The notes beneath the pieces were generated by a model, which made no database searches, had not been told where the DNA came from, and worked only from the letters and a program-made list of their open reading frames with translations. A stretch of 64,000 nt of DNA from Bimastos eiseni (Eukaryota; Annelida; Clitellata; Crassiclitellata; Lumbricidae), in assembly GCA_959347315.1 (NCBI GenBank), contig OY365817.1, positions 2,011,295-2,075,294 on the forward strand, given 5' to 3'. The position numbers were made by a program, and so were the translations under genes. Shown here one piece after another: positions 1 through 11,228 of this stretch. Numbering within the stretch: the first letter of the stretch is position 1; each line of letters opens with the position of its first letter.

Positions 1-111
1 ATAAATAATAATCAGATTCCGTCATCATCGATGAAATAAATGTCAAAAAATATATAAAAAATACTAATTTATAATTGAAGGCAGTGATAAACGAGCGATA
101 ATACCACCAAC

Positions 112-252
112 CGAGAGCCCGGTTCTGGAGATGACGTGATGCATAGTTTGTGTGACGTCGGCCGCGTGTATCAGGTTGTGATAGGGATTGTTGTATTTGC
201 TGTAGCCTTGTTCCAGACGAACCAGGAAACTGTCTAGCACTTGTATGTTGAT
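112..252 (-). CDS. PDE1: PDE1-type phosphodiesterase, catalytic-domain exon
   Basis: Partial CDS: one internal exon of 47 codons, phase 0 at both ends. It encodes the start of the class I phosphodiesterase catalytic domain. The stretch GYSKYNNPYHNLIHAADVTQ is nearly identical to PDE1 of other animals. In this family the first His of YHNLIHA is the proton-donating catalytic His and the second binds the active-site metal. The acceptor is AAG before ATC at 253-254. It joins in frame to the exon at 4770-4886, giving the conserved F-K/I-x-V junction. The donor is less certain: I place it after TCG at 112 because this gives 47 codons, as I recall for vertebrate PDE1, but the GTTGGT site is weak and GT dinucleotides at 106 and 103 are alternatives. 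The rest of the catalytic domain lies beyond the window edge. The enzyme degrades cAMP and cGMP in the cytosol. Confidence 0.9.
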
Positions 253-259
253 CTTCAAA

Positions 260-979
260 GAAACGCGTTAAAATGCTAAAAGCGCTCACATTGTAATCCC
301 ATATCCATGCAAGCAACCATTTCGCTAGAATCCCACATCATGCATGACATCGCCATTGTCACTTTTGTTCTTGCTGGTGCCAGTCCAAAGCCTGGATAAA
401 TTAGGAGGGCGACCTCAAAGGCAATGGCAGGCATTACATGTCGCCATGTAATATATTAAGTTCAATCCAAACTGACACACCGCATTTTTATGAGAAGTAG
501 GCTCACAGTATGAACAGATAGATGATGACACTATATTACAGGAGTCGAATGCAACTGTACAGCAGCCATGCAAAGCGTCTATCACGTTATAGATTTGATT
601 TCACCAGCGCTGTTGTCTAGCAAAAGAAGCGGCCACTCTCATAGTAAGCAACGAATTTCTTTCAACAGCAAAACACCGAAAGCAAGCTATTGGCAATGAA
701 TGTGTTGCACAATACGAGCGACAAAAACCCTCTCAACAAGACCGGAGATTCGGAGAAACTATTGTAAGATCTCGGTAGCTAGAGTTAGGGGCCTACACAA
801 GTGGAGACATTGACGGCTCATCTAACATAAAATGACTTCTCTCCTTCAGCCGCCAACTACGTGAATCTCCTAGAATTATCATCAACCGCAACTGAAGTAC
901 CTTAACGATAGAGAAACACCTTTAACACTCTTATGCCTATCATTCACGTAGCCAATAATGCACCCTTTCGTTAAGGTAT
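260..979. other. PDE1 intron, left part
   Basis: No coding sequence recognised. It holds a copy of the GCCAGTCCAAAGCCTGG repeat near 368-440 and, at 545-640, a diverged piece of the repeat seen better at 34545-34800 and 44928-45360. Confidence 0.5.
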
Positions 980-1472
980 GGGCCCATCCATATATTACGT
1001 ACGCAAAAAATCGGAGTTTTGGATCCTCTGCCCCTGTTGCACCGCGTACATTTCGTGGACCCCACCCCATGTGTACGTACATCTTAGCTTTACCCCCACA
1101 CCATTTCAAAGGTTAATTAGCTAAAGACATCTGTCTATAAAACACTGATTTTACTACAGGTTATTGTTTTTGATAAGCATCATATTTACCAGCTTAAATT
1201 TGTTAACAGTTTTGAAGAAATAAAACACTAACAAAAGTTGCATTTTAAAGTTTAAATGCTACATAATATTGATTAAGCAGGAATATAGTCTGTGAGTGGG
1301 TTTACAGTTCTGATTTCAATATTCCATATTGTGTGCGTCATAATTAGACAACTATATTTGCGTACGTACATACTTTCGGGGCACCCCTCCCCCCACCATA
1401 CGCACCGTGTGCAAAAATCGCCGAAATTCGAAGCCCCTCTGCTCGCTGTGCACGTAATATGTGGACGGCCCC
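980..1472. mobile_element. MITE-like inverted-repeat element
   Basis: The left end GGGCCCATCCATATATTACG and the right end, read on the other strand, GGGGCCGTCCACATATTACG are inverted repeats with a few mismatches. A 3-bp direct repeat TAT flanks them (977-979, 1473-1475). Both arms go on into C-rich runs and GTACGTACAT motifs. There is no coding capacity. A 3-bp duplication and such ends fit a PIF/Harbinger-like non-autonomous element, but the duplication is TAT and not the usual TWA. Confidence 0.5.
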
Positions 1473-1678
1473 TATACAAATGCAGCACATGCAATAATAC
1501 ACACACACACGCACACACACAGACATACATGAAATAATACATTGATCCAAACATGCATAAAAATGCACTCACGTCCATGCATAAATACACTTATCCAAAT
1601 ATAAATACATTGATTAATACATGCATATATTCGTTGCACTCTTTCCTTCAGCCTTGGTCTTCTACAGCTACACTAGAT

Positions 1679-2056
1679 TACCGTACAAATGCTACACTAT
1701 AGTACCATACAGATGCTACACTACAGTACCATACAAAGGCTACACTACAGTACCATACAAATGCTACACTGTAATACCATACAAATGCAACACTACAATA
1801 CCATATAAATGCTACACTACAGTACCATACAAATGCTACACTACAGTACCATACAAATGCAACACTACAGTACCATACAAATGCTACACTGTAATATCAT
1901 ACAAATGCAACACTACAATACCATACAACTGCAACACTACAGTACCATACAAATGCCTCACTACAGTACCAAACAAATGCCTCGCTACAGTACCAAACAA
2001 ATGCTACACTACAGTACCAAACAAATGCTACACTACAGTACCATACATACCACCAT
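1679..2056. repeat. 24-bp tandem repeat, about 16 copies
   Basis: The unit contains ACCATACAAATGC followed by TACACTACAGT, repeated every 24 bases with point changes. Because 24 is a multiple of three, it reads open on both strands (YKCYTTVP repeats on plus). I treat that as a by-product of the period, not as a gene. Confidence 0.9.
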
Positions 2057-2701
2057 ACAATTCTTATTAGAATCACACATACATGCATAAATTCATGCAC
2101 AAATACATACAAAAATTTCTGTATAATCCAAAAACATATGTAATATTAAACACCTGGTTTAATGACGGTGTGTCCAGATATGTGAAGAGCGGCAGCGATG
2201 CCAAAGGGAAAATGGGGACGAAGGGATTGTTGCTATTAATAGCGGATATATATAAATGTCTCACTATTTATAGCTTTCAATTTGTCATTCTATTCCTGGA
2301 GCTGAGCTAAACATAGCTCGTGACGAAATAGGTCACTGCTGTAGACTTCATAAAGGACGATGATGGACGATTATAGATGAGGAACGATTTAGAGAGATAG
2401 AACCGAAAAAGGGGATCAAAGGAAAGAAGAACAAACGAAAGAAGAAAGAGATAATACGAAATATGGAAGCAAAGAAATAATCAAAATGATAGAAAGAAGA
2501 ACAGTATTAAAGAAATAATCAGAATGTGGAAAGAAGAATAAGTAGAATTAAGAAATAATCAAAACGATAGAAAGAAGAAGTAACAGAATAAAGAAATAAC
2601 GAAAACTTTGGAAAGAAGAAGCAAAGAAGGAAGAATTATCAAAAAAGAGAAAGAAATTTTAAAAAAAATTAAAAAAACAGTGAACGTGGGTAATAGGAAA
2701 C

Positions 2702-3164
2702 CAGAGTTGTATGGTCTCGAGATAGTGTCTCGGTCTCGAGGCGTCTCAAGACACTTTTTTAGTGTCTCGGTCTCGGTCTCCGAAGCCTGCTGTCTCGGTC
2801 TCGAGGTAGTGTCTCAAATTTTTAGAAACTGTCTTGAAATGAAAGTCTTGTTCTGTCTCGACCAAGCGGTCTCGATAAGTTTCGCGTCAACTGCCTTAAA
2901 ATCTTGCGGCAATATAAAAACTATGCTCAGGAATTTGTACTATATACATTATAAGTTTCAAATTGAAATTACAAATAAACATTATTCCCGAAAACTGATA
3001 CATTAGCACTTTACAGCATTTTATATAGGATCCCTTGTCTTTTACTGTCTCGTACTGTCTTGAACCTAGCGTCTCGGTCTCGGTACCTCACTGTCTCGGT
3101 CTCGGCACCTCACTGTCTTGGTCTCGTCTTGGTCTTGAAGTTTGAAGTTTTGCATACAACCCTG
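2702..3164. mobile_element. Non-autonomous hAT element, GTCTCG-rich (copy 1)
   Basis: A 463-bp element flanked by an exact 8-bp target duplication TAGGAAAC (2694-2701 and 3165-3172). Its ends are CAGAGTTGTATGG and, inverted, CAGGGTTGTATGC, the CAG-type termini of hAT transposons. Long subterminal stretches are made of GTCTCG / CGAGAC repeats. The middle (about 2870-3010) is AT-rich. There is no transposase, so it would depend on one supplied elsewhere. An inverted relative lies at 31364-32157. Confidence 0.9.
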
Positions 3165-3492
3165 TAGGAAACCCGTAGAAGTATAAAGTTATCAGAAAAA
3201 TAAGAAACAGAAACGAAGAAGGAAGAGTGATACAGTGGTGAACAGCAGAATAGAGAGACGTGGAAAAGGACAGAGTGAGACGAAAAGGAAAAATACTCAG
3301 AAATAGGGAGTTGGGAAGGAATAATGACATGAAAAAGGGCATGGTCATCTATACATATACAGAAGAAAAATATTCATGTAACATTCTACGTATGTTCCAT
3401 AACACTTTTTATCAACTCGAGCGATTACTCTCAAATTGTGCACGTTTAGCATCCGAAAAAAAACATAGGGGTTCGCGATCCCAAAGTGTCAC

Positions 3493-3612
3493 CCCTTCTC
3501 ATACTTTTACCCTTTCCCATGCTTTCACCCTTTCCTATGCTTTTACCCTTTCCCATACTTTTACCCTTTCCCATGCTTTTACCCTGTCCCATGCTTTCAC
3601 CCTTTCCCATGC
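3493..3612. repeat. 18-bp tandem repeat, about 6.5 copies
   Basis: The unit is TTTTACCCTTTCCCATGC with small variants (TTTCACCC, CCTATGC, CCATAC). Confidence 0.85.
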
Positions 3613-3898
3613 TCACCTATAGGGAGGCATTTACAGTATGTGCAAATACCTGACAAAAAATTACAAAGTCCTTGTTTCTCTCATGGCCAGTTGTATGTGG
3701 CATGCATAAGAGTAGGAACATCGAAAACTCTGTATGTTTAGCTGAGGAGGAAACTCAACAAAGGGACTAAACCCGAGCGAAGCTGGGTGCTTCAGCCAGT
3801 AGGTAAAAATCGAGGGAGATCAAAGTAAGGAAATGGAATACGTAATCAGAGAGATTACGAGAAGGACAAAAATGGAGCAGAGCGCCACATAGAAGCAG

Positions 3899-4100
3899 AG
3901 GGAGAGAGACAGACAGACAGACAGACAGAGACAGAGAGAGGGAAAGAGGAGGAACATGGGGAGGAACACGGCAAGTGGAAGTAGGACAAATGGAAACCAG
4001 GGATAAGGAGAGGGAGAAAGCGAGCGAAGGTGAAAAGCGGGAGGAAAGCGGGACAAGGAAAGGCAGGAACAATGAGGCAGCGAAGAGGGTGAGGGACATA
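3899..4100. repeat. Purine-rich low-complexity tract with GACA run
   Basis: A short (GACA)n run at about 3908-3930 lies inside a GA-rich strand. The long minus-strand ORFs over it are compositional. Confidence 0.6.
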
Positions 4101-4599
4101 AAGAGGGAACGGGAAATGAAATGACACCCCACAACCATACACATAGAAGCCCAGACCACCCTTTAACGACCAAAGGTATATGGAGACATCTAACGAGTAA
4201 AAACGATTCAGTTTCGCTTTGTAGCAAAAGAAGAAGCAGAGAGTGGTAGACACGCGTATTGTCATTGAAAGTACGACAATTTATAGAGCGCCTTTGTTGG
4301 AAGAAATTGCGACTCTAAAGGGAAGCCAGTGCCCAATCAACCGAGTCAATGCCCCCGGTGGCAACTCAAAATTTTAGTTCACTTTCACTGTTGTAGAAAT
4401 CAGACATAAAACTGGTCCATCTATCAGGCTCCCTGGTCACTCTGACAGAATGATCTAGAGTCACCACAGTTAGGAAGCTACATTTACGATGCTTTCAAGG
4501 CGGTATACAGTGTTAGTGACTTAATGTTATAGCCCCAGAACACGATGGAAGTGGCCAGTCCTCTCGTTTGTCGTCTCATCTTCACACAGACATCACGTG

Positions 4600-4720
4600 A
4601 CAGCTGAGTTAGCTATAGGTGGCAGATGGAGCAGAAATCTGGACGTAAATTCTACCCAACCGGGAATTTCAACCCCCGACCATTCGATTGACAGTTCAAC
4701 ATGCTAGCCAACAGACTCTC
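4600..4720 (-). mobile_element. Possible tRNA-like SINE head
   Basis: On the minus strand the sequence reads like a worn tRNA-derived SINE: TTGGCTAGCATGTTGAACTG, then a B-box-like GGGGGTTGAAATTCCCGG. It lies about 50 bases inside the intron after the donor of exon 4770-4886. The B box departs from consensus, so this is tentative. Confidence 0.35.
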
Positions 4721-4769
4721 TCGCCCTGAAAAGACCCTCCTATCTGAATGTAAGAATAGATCTGCCTAC

Positions 4770-4886
4770 CTTAAACTTGCTGATGAGATCGTATCGCTGA
4801 AGAAGTTCGTAGCCAACGTACTTCAGAGCGTGACCGTCGGCAGCAGCGTTTACAGCAAATACGTCAAACGACCAGTCTTCAATATT
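4770..4886 (-). CDS. PDE1: PDE1-type phosphodiesterase, internal exon (WSFDVF segment)
   Basis: Partial CDS: a 117-bp, 39-codon internal exon found by reading the minus strand for the PDE1 motif WSFDVF. It reads NIEDWSFDVFAVN, then HALKYVGYELLQRYDL, and ends ISKFK. This is the alpha-helical segment just before the catalytic HN motif in PDE1. The acceptor is CGGTAG before AAT, preceded by a T-rich stretch, and an in-frame TAG directly upstream forces a splice there. The donor is AAG followed by GTAGGC. Both ends are phase 0, so it joins exactly to the exon at 112-252 across a 4.5 kb intron. A hAT element and a possible SINE lie in that intron. The conserved residues and clean splice sites argue for a functional exon, not a pseudogene. 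Confidence 0.93.
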
Positions 4887-4937
4887 CTACCGACAAACAC
4901 AGGTCAGCGACTGCAAAGTTAATTAAACATATCCATC

Positions 4938-5220
4938 CATCCAGATAATTTATATACCGCCTCTTGAGGAAACAATTCAGAGGAGCTCATGACCCAGGCC
5001 AAACAGGAAGAAGGTCTTGAGTAAGAGCTGGACAGGTTCCGCAGTAGAGAACGCAAGTCAGAGGGAAGGCTGTTGCAAACACTGGGTTCCACAATTGAGA
5101 AAGCTCTATTCTATATGGTAGCAGTGCGAGCATATTTTAGAATCACGAGATCGCCTCTGGAGGTCGAGCGAAGAGATCGACGACAAAAGCTAGCCGAAGT
5201 TAAAGAGATCCGGAATATAT
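4938..5220 (-). repeat. Dispersed repeat, related to 17190-17760
   Basis: It opens with TTTATATACCGCC (minus-strand tail GGCGGTATATAAA) and shares blocks with 17190-17760: an AGAGG-xx-GxTTCCA segment, a GGTAGCAGTGCGAGCAT-like block, and GTCGAGCGAAGAGATCGACG, followed by CCGAAGTTAAG. No coding frame is recognised. The shared tail suggests that it uses the machinery of the CR1/L2-like LINE at 5454-5860. Confidence 0.6.
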
Positions 5221-5453
5221 TGTTCCATTTAATCTAATTACAAAGAATCCAATAAGATCCAAGTAATTCCAGTTATTAATGATCTCATACACTAACGTCA
5301 AATTAATAATATGCATTCATTATTATCATTGCAATTATATTGATGTATTTACTAAGTGCAAAGGTCTAATGACCATCTGTCGACGGCAATGTACAACTGA
5401 GAGCGAAGGAATTGTTCAAGGTTCCTACACAGTAACTGTAAGCAGTAAGCTAC

Positions 5454-5860
5454 ATGCGTGACATATTGCACTTGCTCCCGGTTGAGGATAGGATCACATT
5501 CATGATCATCCTCATGGGACGGACATCAGTGGTCGGCACGGCTCTAGAATACATCAGAGAGCTCTGTCTTCCCGTCTCCAGCCAGCCAGGTTGTCGATCG
5601 TTGGGTGCTGCAGCCCGTGGAGACTTGATGGTCCCGCGCTTCCGTATATCGATGCGGACAAACCGTGCCCCTTCTCATGCATTGGACAATCATTCTGGAA
5701 CGCTGTTCCTTTACAACTTCGCAACATGGCACTGCTTGCAGCCAACTTTTCTAAATTACTGAAAACGCATTTGTTTAGATCTGTTGGGTAGCTACGCTTA
5801 GCGCCTTCGAGAGGTTCTCATAAGGCGCTATATAAATAACCTAATACATACATACAACAG
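5454..5860 (+). pseudogene. 3' end of CR1/L2-like LINE with tail hairpin
   Basis: The reading starts with HLLPVEDRITF (5466-), as in the LPVxxRIxFK segment near the C terminus of CR1/L2-type LINE proteins. It continues in a second frame as SFWNAVPLQLRN (about 5690) and KTHLFRSVG, ending at TAG 5789-5791. This matches the family's usual end WNxLPxxLR...FKxxLKTHLF. One frameshift separates the halves, and the reverse transcriptase is missing (5' truncation). After the stop is a hairpin of 9-bp arms (TAGCGCCTT / AAGGCGCTA, 5799-5830), then TATAAAT and a short (ATAC)n tail, typical of L2/CR1 3' ends. Confidence 0.8.
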
Positions 5861-5867
5861 TCTCATT

Positions 5868-5945
5868 GACAGAAAAAGATCGAACCCACACCCTCAACGT
5901 TACAATGTGTCAATATGCTACAAACTTAACTGCTACCGAGCCCAA
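5868..5945 (-). mobile_element. tRNA-like SINE fragment
   Basis: On minus it reads GGTAGCAGTTAAG (A-box-like), then GTGTGGGTTCGATCTT (B box GGTTCGATC). It follows the LINE tail directly. No poly tail or target duplication was found. Confidence 0.4.
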
Positions 5946-7394
5946 CCATTAAATCTAATCATATCTAATTAACTCTAAGCCACCACCCCCCCTTAACAAA
6001 AATGTTGGCTTTTATCTAATTAAATCCTAACCAATCAAAGTGATTTAATCCAACTTCATTGAATTAAATCTAACAGATCTCCAATTTAGTCAGATCTTGA
6101 AATAACATGACATCACACAATAAAAAAAAAGTTCATTCACAAGAATGAACAATCAAATGAAATTTACTGAATTATGCAAACTAAGAGACTGACTCCCTGT
6201 TGTCATATCCTATGTCTATTCTTACCGAAACTACTATCAGCGCTGTCCATCTTATTATAAAATCATCCAAGTGTTTGCTAATAATTTATAATTAAGGCAT
6301 ATTCCTGTCAAAATATTATCAACGTCGTAACAAATTATTATTATTAATTAGGGCATAACCGGAAATCGCCTAGAACATTCGCCGCGGACATTCGCCTCGG
6401 CCGAATATTGGACTATTCGGAAGTATTCGCCTCGGCAAATATTACACCCCCAAATAGCCAAAAATAACTTTTTAAAATAAAATAATAGCTTTTTCATCAA
6501 ATAAATTTAGGACTAACGGACTTACTAATAAGTTATTGATTAATTAAACAAGAACTTAACATTCCATTGAATTTTCTTTAAAATAATAATAATCATGCTA
6601 ATTTATATGCTTTAATTTCTTTTGGCAGTATTTCCCAGGTGGCAACAAATCAGTAATTTTCCCGCTTGAATTGGCTCCACTCACTTTCCGGTAAACATTA
6701 GAGAGTAAAGACGTTATTGATAACTTCATTTAAAAATTTTATAACAAGGTTTAACATTTTTTCACAAATCAAGTTATTGAATAATAAATATATTGTTATA
6801 GCCTAGAGGGCGACGATACGCTATATGAAGGATATTGCTATAGACTCTGCATTGACTATAGATAGTTCTCCGTAGCTGCGCGAGTGGCAGATTAACTACG
6901 CCTTTTTGCCGACGGGTGGTACTCGCTGAGTCGCTGGCCAGATTTGCCGCTACAATTCGGTTCGTACCCGGATCCGGAAAATAGTGCATCCAAATACCCG
7001 GATTCGGTACTCGGTTGAAATTGTCTACTCGGTTATGTGCTATTATTATAATTTCATTTGTCAATAACTTATTATTATGCCCATTACATTTACATATAAA
7101 TGCAGTTCATCCTAGCACACAATCGCCCATGTCATACGCTAACAAGGCATAGGCATAATTGTTCCAGCCACAACAATTACTATCAATGTTCTCAATTTAA
7201 TTATTGACGTCATTACAAAAACATGTTCACAAACAAGAGGGATTAGCCATTGCTTAGAATAGCAGCCAAACCCTACAAAACCAACACGAGGGTTTTTCCA
7301 ATGATCAAACAGGGACGACGGATATATTAATTCTTACCAACTCCACCACTTTCACTCCTCAACAATTCAACAACACTTACCACTTTTACTTATA
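5946..7394. other. Intronic AT-rich sequence without recognised genes
   Basis: I see no gene. A small cluster of ATTCGCC/CCTCGG motifs lies at 6375-6450 in otherwise AT-rich DNA. The short minus-strand ORF at 6774-7064 has no recognisable family. Confidence 0.5.
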
Positions 7395-7460
7395 ACTCCG
7401 CACTGTTTGCACTCTGACAGCGCCAGTCCAAAGTCTGGAAAACTGAGGAGGGCAACGCCA
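7395..7460 (+). repeat. Dispersed repeat, GCCAGTCCAAAG family
   Basis: It contains TTTGCACTCTGACAGCGCCA followed by GTCCAAAGTCTGGAAAACTG and AGGAGGGCAACGC. Relatives lie at 368-440, 7958-8068, 12041-12142, 12208-12262 (inverted) and weakly at 29255-29325. Confidence 0.65.
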
Positions 7461-7884
7461 GTGTACCGTCTAAGCTCCAGTGTGCGCATGTGCGCGCGCA
7501 CACGGGCTATGGAGTCAGCACACACAAGAATTTAATATACGTACACAAATTTCTTTCTCGGAAAAACAAATAGGTCTGTTAAGAAGAACTGTAAACTAAT
7601 AATTAGTTGGGCAAAACATAAAATGAGAAATAAATTGAAGGCTGATCACAAATACGAACAATACGATATATGCATCATGTGCTCTAAGAAACATTTTAGA
7701 CAAGCGACTTATCTCAAGTTTTCAGATCTTGTCACCTTAGACTTATAGATAATTTTATATGGTCTTGATTTAACTGTCAACGCATTCAGCTCGAACCAGC
7801 GCACAAAGTGTGAACCATTTATAAAATGTTGTACACACGAAATTTCTTACGCACGATGGCACAAAAAAATTACAGGGAACATTT

Positions 7885-8068
7885 GTCGACGCTAATGATC
7901 CTTGTTATCACACAGTATCGATAAACTAAAACTACCACCACCACCTTACAATTATAGCCCCTCCACTGCATGGACTCTGGCAGTTCAAGTCCAAAGCCTC
8001 GATAAAGAAGGAGGGTACCGCTAATGATCTTTGCTATCACACAGTGTCTTTAAACTGAAAGTACCGCC
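7885..8068 (+). repeat. Dispersed repeat, GCCAGTCCAAAG family, partly duplicated
   Basis: The 3' part (GACGCTAATGATC, then TATCACACAGT) appears at 7894-7925. A fuller copy at 7958-8068 follows at once, with GACTCTGGCAG, GTCCAAAGCCT, GGAGGG and a second ATCACACAGTGTCTTTAAAC. This looks like a copy inserted next to or duplicated beside another. Confidence 0.6.
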
Positions 8069-8166
8069 ATTACTTCATTCCGTGTCTTGGTTACATGTCA
8101 GTGGGATAAGATCTCTTGAAGTAAACTGATCGCTATAATTAGTGTCCTGTCTTCCGTTTCCCTTGT

Positions 8167-8299
8167 TTAGCGACATCTTACGGCTTCGAGGGTCGTTGAC
8201 GTCGAGCCTGCATCAACTGTCTACTTAGGATGTTAAGAATCGATGGATAATGGATCCAGGGCTTTATGACATCTCACGGCGACAAAGGCCTTTGACGTC
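8167..8299 (+). repeat. Two copies of a 37-bp dispersed motif
   Basis: TTTAGCGACATCTTACGGC...GTTGACGTC (8167-8204) recurs as TTTATGACATCTCACGGC...TTGACGTC (8263-8299). The same motif is at 30136-30173, and in related form at the ends of the repeats at 11184-11220, 19796-19833 and 8795-8824. Confidence 0.6.
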
Positions 8300-9530
8300 G
8301 ACTGTGAACTACAGGCCCCTGTGTTCACTCCCTGCATGGCTTGTGTTGTGGCGCAGAACGACGTCCTACAACTGATCTTACTAACACACCCACAAGACTT
8401 CACATATATAAGAAACTCTACTAGTCCTCCTGAAGGATTTCAGCTACTCGGCTTGCTTCTGTTTCACTTTTGCCTGTTTGGTATTCTGCCAAAACTTACA
8501 AATGACAGTTCACATCAAAGCAACATAATTTAGCAATTAGGCTACGCAAAATTAGCTACTGAATAGCACTGAAAGAAGAGATTCTAAGGTGTCTAAACAT
8601 AACAATATTCTAAACAAGATTCGAGCTTTTAACGCCACAATGTGTCTAACTACCCCCGTGAATTTCGAAATCACCACACTTAGTGGAGCGTGTATTGATG
8701 AGCACTTCTGAACTGTTTGTAAGAAGGGGAATCTCAAATTACAATTTTAGTGTATTGCATTACTGCTACTGGCGATTATTATTATTACACCAAGGTTTAA
8801 CGTCGTCGTATGATATCAATGGCCGATTACATCAATTTAAATCATACACAGAACGGTGAAAATCAATTCATTCGTCCGATTAAAAGGTGTCTAAAGATCT
8901 AAATTTTACACGTTTATTTGATAGCTGGATCATTAAAATGTGGAAAACAATTTTCGAATCTGAGATTTGCGTCACAGGAACGGCAAAGAGAAAAAGTCTC
9001 CAGACATTGGAAACTACAAGTGATATCATGAGCTCGAATTAGACACCTAAATCCATTCTCTCATGTGCTATATATTGGCAAGTAGAAAGAAATTTTTAAT
9101 TACAACTGAACAATTTAAGAGATGTTTCAGAATTTTAAATCAAAATGTGTAACCTGTGCAAACGGAAACCAGAATTTAACTCCATAATATTCACCGTTTT
9201 GCAGTTATAAAATCCCACGACGTCTTAATACGTATTGCTATAGCAACGCAGTAGAGACATTCATTTTTTGACATTTGAAACCGAATTTGTATACATCTGG
9301 TTCCATTCAACCACTTCATGTATCTTCATTCCCTTCCCCTTCTCTTATCCATGTATCTTAACAACAAAGACCCGTAACGACCCTCTCCGAGTCGGAAGAC
9401 CATATCACGCAGTTGAATGGCTTCTCCATACAACAAACAACCCCAGATCGTTGACTCACAAGAGGGACCAAGGTCCAAACAAAAGGGGATTTGCGGAACA
9501 TGCCACAGCGAATGAAAACTGCACACCAAG
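8300..9530. other. Intronic sequence without recognised genes
   Basis: No gene seen. At 8785-8824 there is a minus-strand copy of the tail CGACGTTAAAC...TAATAATAA that also ends the 0.8 kb repeats at 10413 and 19016. Confidence 0.45.
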
Positions 9531-9539
9531 AATGGCCTC

Positions 9540-10412
9540 GTGCACAGACATGGACTCAGAGACAACCCTTGCCCAGGTTCTCACAAACCACCAATTGTTC
9601 CCCATGTCCTGACAGAGGACCCTCCCTATACAAGGACACAACTGCCAGCAACATCTCTGGATACAAATGAGATAAATGTAGTCAATTCCATTCCTCATCC
9701 ATGCTTGACTGCCAGTCTGATGAAACACATACCCAAAGCAGCCAGACCAGGTTTGAGCGCTTTGCTAACCACACTTATAGGACGGATTCTCCGAGATCCA
9801 TGCTCCCTGGCCCAATGGCGGCAGCTTTTCGCCTTTGGTGCACTGACATTAGCCAAGCCCACAAGAGGAGGCAAACGCCATAACATGACCATAAAAATCA
9901 AACAAAGATCTAGCGATTTCCTGGCCAGAAGCTCCAAGGACATTGACTGGTTCTTTATCGGACAAGAGGGATCATAACAGAGAAAAAAAGAAGGAAGACA
10001 AGTGGACCATCCGAGGGCCTCAACCGTGGCATCTAAATTGGAAGATGGGAATATCCGAGTAGCAGCTAGGATTCTGAGCTCGGACGACAAGCCAATCCCA
10101 ATTAACGAGACTACATGGGAGGAGCTCAAAACAAAATATCCACCCCAACCTCATGACCAGGAGCCAGTGCCCGGGCCACCGGATGCCGCCCCGCTTCAGA
10201 TGACCGAGGAGAACGTTATCAGATGCATTCGCAACTTCCCGGCGGGATCGGCCGGGGGGTCAAACGGCCTACGCCCTCAGCACATCCTAGAGTTAGTAAG
10301 CCAACCAGACTCGAGCCCATCTCTGCTAGCCGCCATTACGGCTCTGGTAGACTGCTTCTCGCAGGAGAATGCCCTTCTGGGATTTGAGCAACCCTTTTCG
10401 GTGAAACTCTCT
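9540..10412 (+). pseudogene. Non-LTR retrotransposon fragment (before and start of RT)
   Basis: One reading frame runs through, with a single in-frame TAA at 9975-9977. The segment PCSLAQWRQLFAFG with KPTRGGKRHN (about 9800-9890) and then SKLEDGNIRVAARILSSDD (from about 10032) and IRCIRNFPAGSAGGSNGLRP (about 10216-10275) are in the order found upstream of and inside the reverse transcriptase of a widespread animal non-LTR family, where GLRPQH belongs to the fingers of the RT. The catalytic YxDD region is absent. The frame stops at FEQPFSVKLS, where the 0.8 kb repeat begins, so the element is cut there. It is dead as it stands, with few mutations. A C-terminal piece of the same kind of element lies at 59780-60377. 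Confidence 0.8.
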
Positions 10413-11228
10413 TAAGACTTCTTTATTCAGAGTGAAGCTTGCTAAATGTGATTCAACATGTACTCAGTTATTAGTGTGCTAAAAATGTTTTGTCTTCTAG
10501 CATTAAGTTTCGATTGTCGCATTGCAGCTATTTGCAGTTATGTTGACAAGTTATCTTAAGAATTACTTATAGTTGATGTAGATTGACGAATGCTTTGTCT
10601 TTAAAGGATTCTTTCTTTATTTCAATTACTTTGCATTGATTGTGTTAATTAAATGCTTATGCAAACCTGTGATAATTATTATTGACCTCATTTGAGTCAT
10701 TTCATACCTGTATATGCATATATGACAAATGTTAATGGAGTTGTATTAGAAAGTTAAAGTGAGTAAACTGAGACTTATGCAAAGCTGTAATTCACTGTAT
10801 TATACCTTGGTATAATATGAAAAATGAATGTTATAGACATACATTATTTGAAAATGTTTCTGCAATAGTGCTTGATAGAATAAGAACATTATGAAAAAAT
10901 GTCATGATAAAAAATTCTTTACGAATTTGATGCTTAGAAAAATGTACATAGAGATTGGTCATACACAATTTGTTTAATTGTGAATATTTCTTGATGCAAA
11001 TATTAATGCAAATATTGTTACATTTGCATGAGATATCACATGCCATGTATTATTGATGTTGCTAACTCCATTATTATTTATGTTGTAAAACAATGAACAC
11101 TAATGACGAGTTTAAAATTCACAGTCTTTCGGACACTATGAATTTATTTTCACTGTACTGTAAATATTTAAAATTGTTGTCAACGGCCATAGAGGTCATA
11201 TGACGAAGTTAAACTGTGGATTAATAAA
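10413..11228 (+). repeat. Dispersed 0.8 kb repeat, copy 1
   Basis: It aligns through its whole length with 19016-19845 in the same orientation. Shared blocks include GCTAAATGTGA, ACTCAGTTATTAGTGTGCTA, TTAATGGAGTTGTATTAGAA, and the end CATATGACG...GTTAAACTGTGGATTAATAA. It has no open frame. It abuts the LINE fragment at 10412. Its class is unknown; the AT-rich tail would fit a retrotransposon 3' end or a SINE-like unit. Confidence 0.85.
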
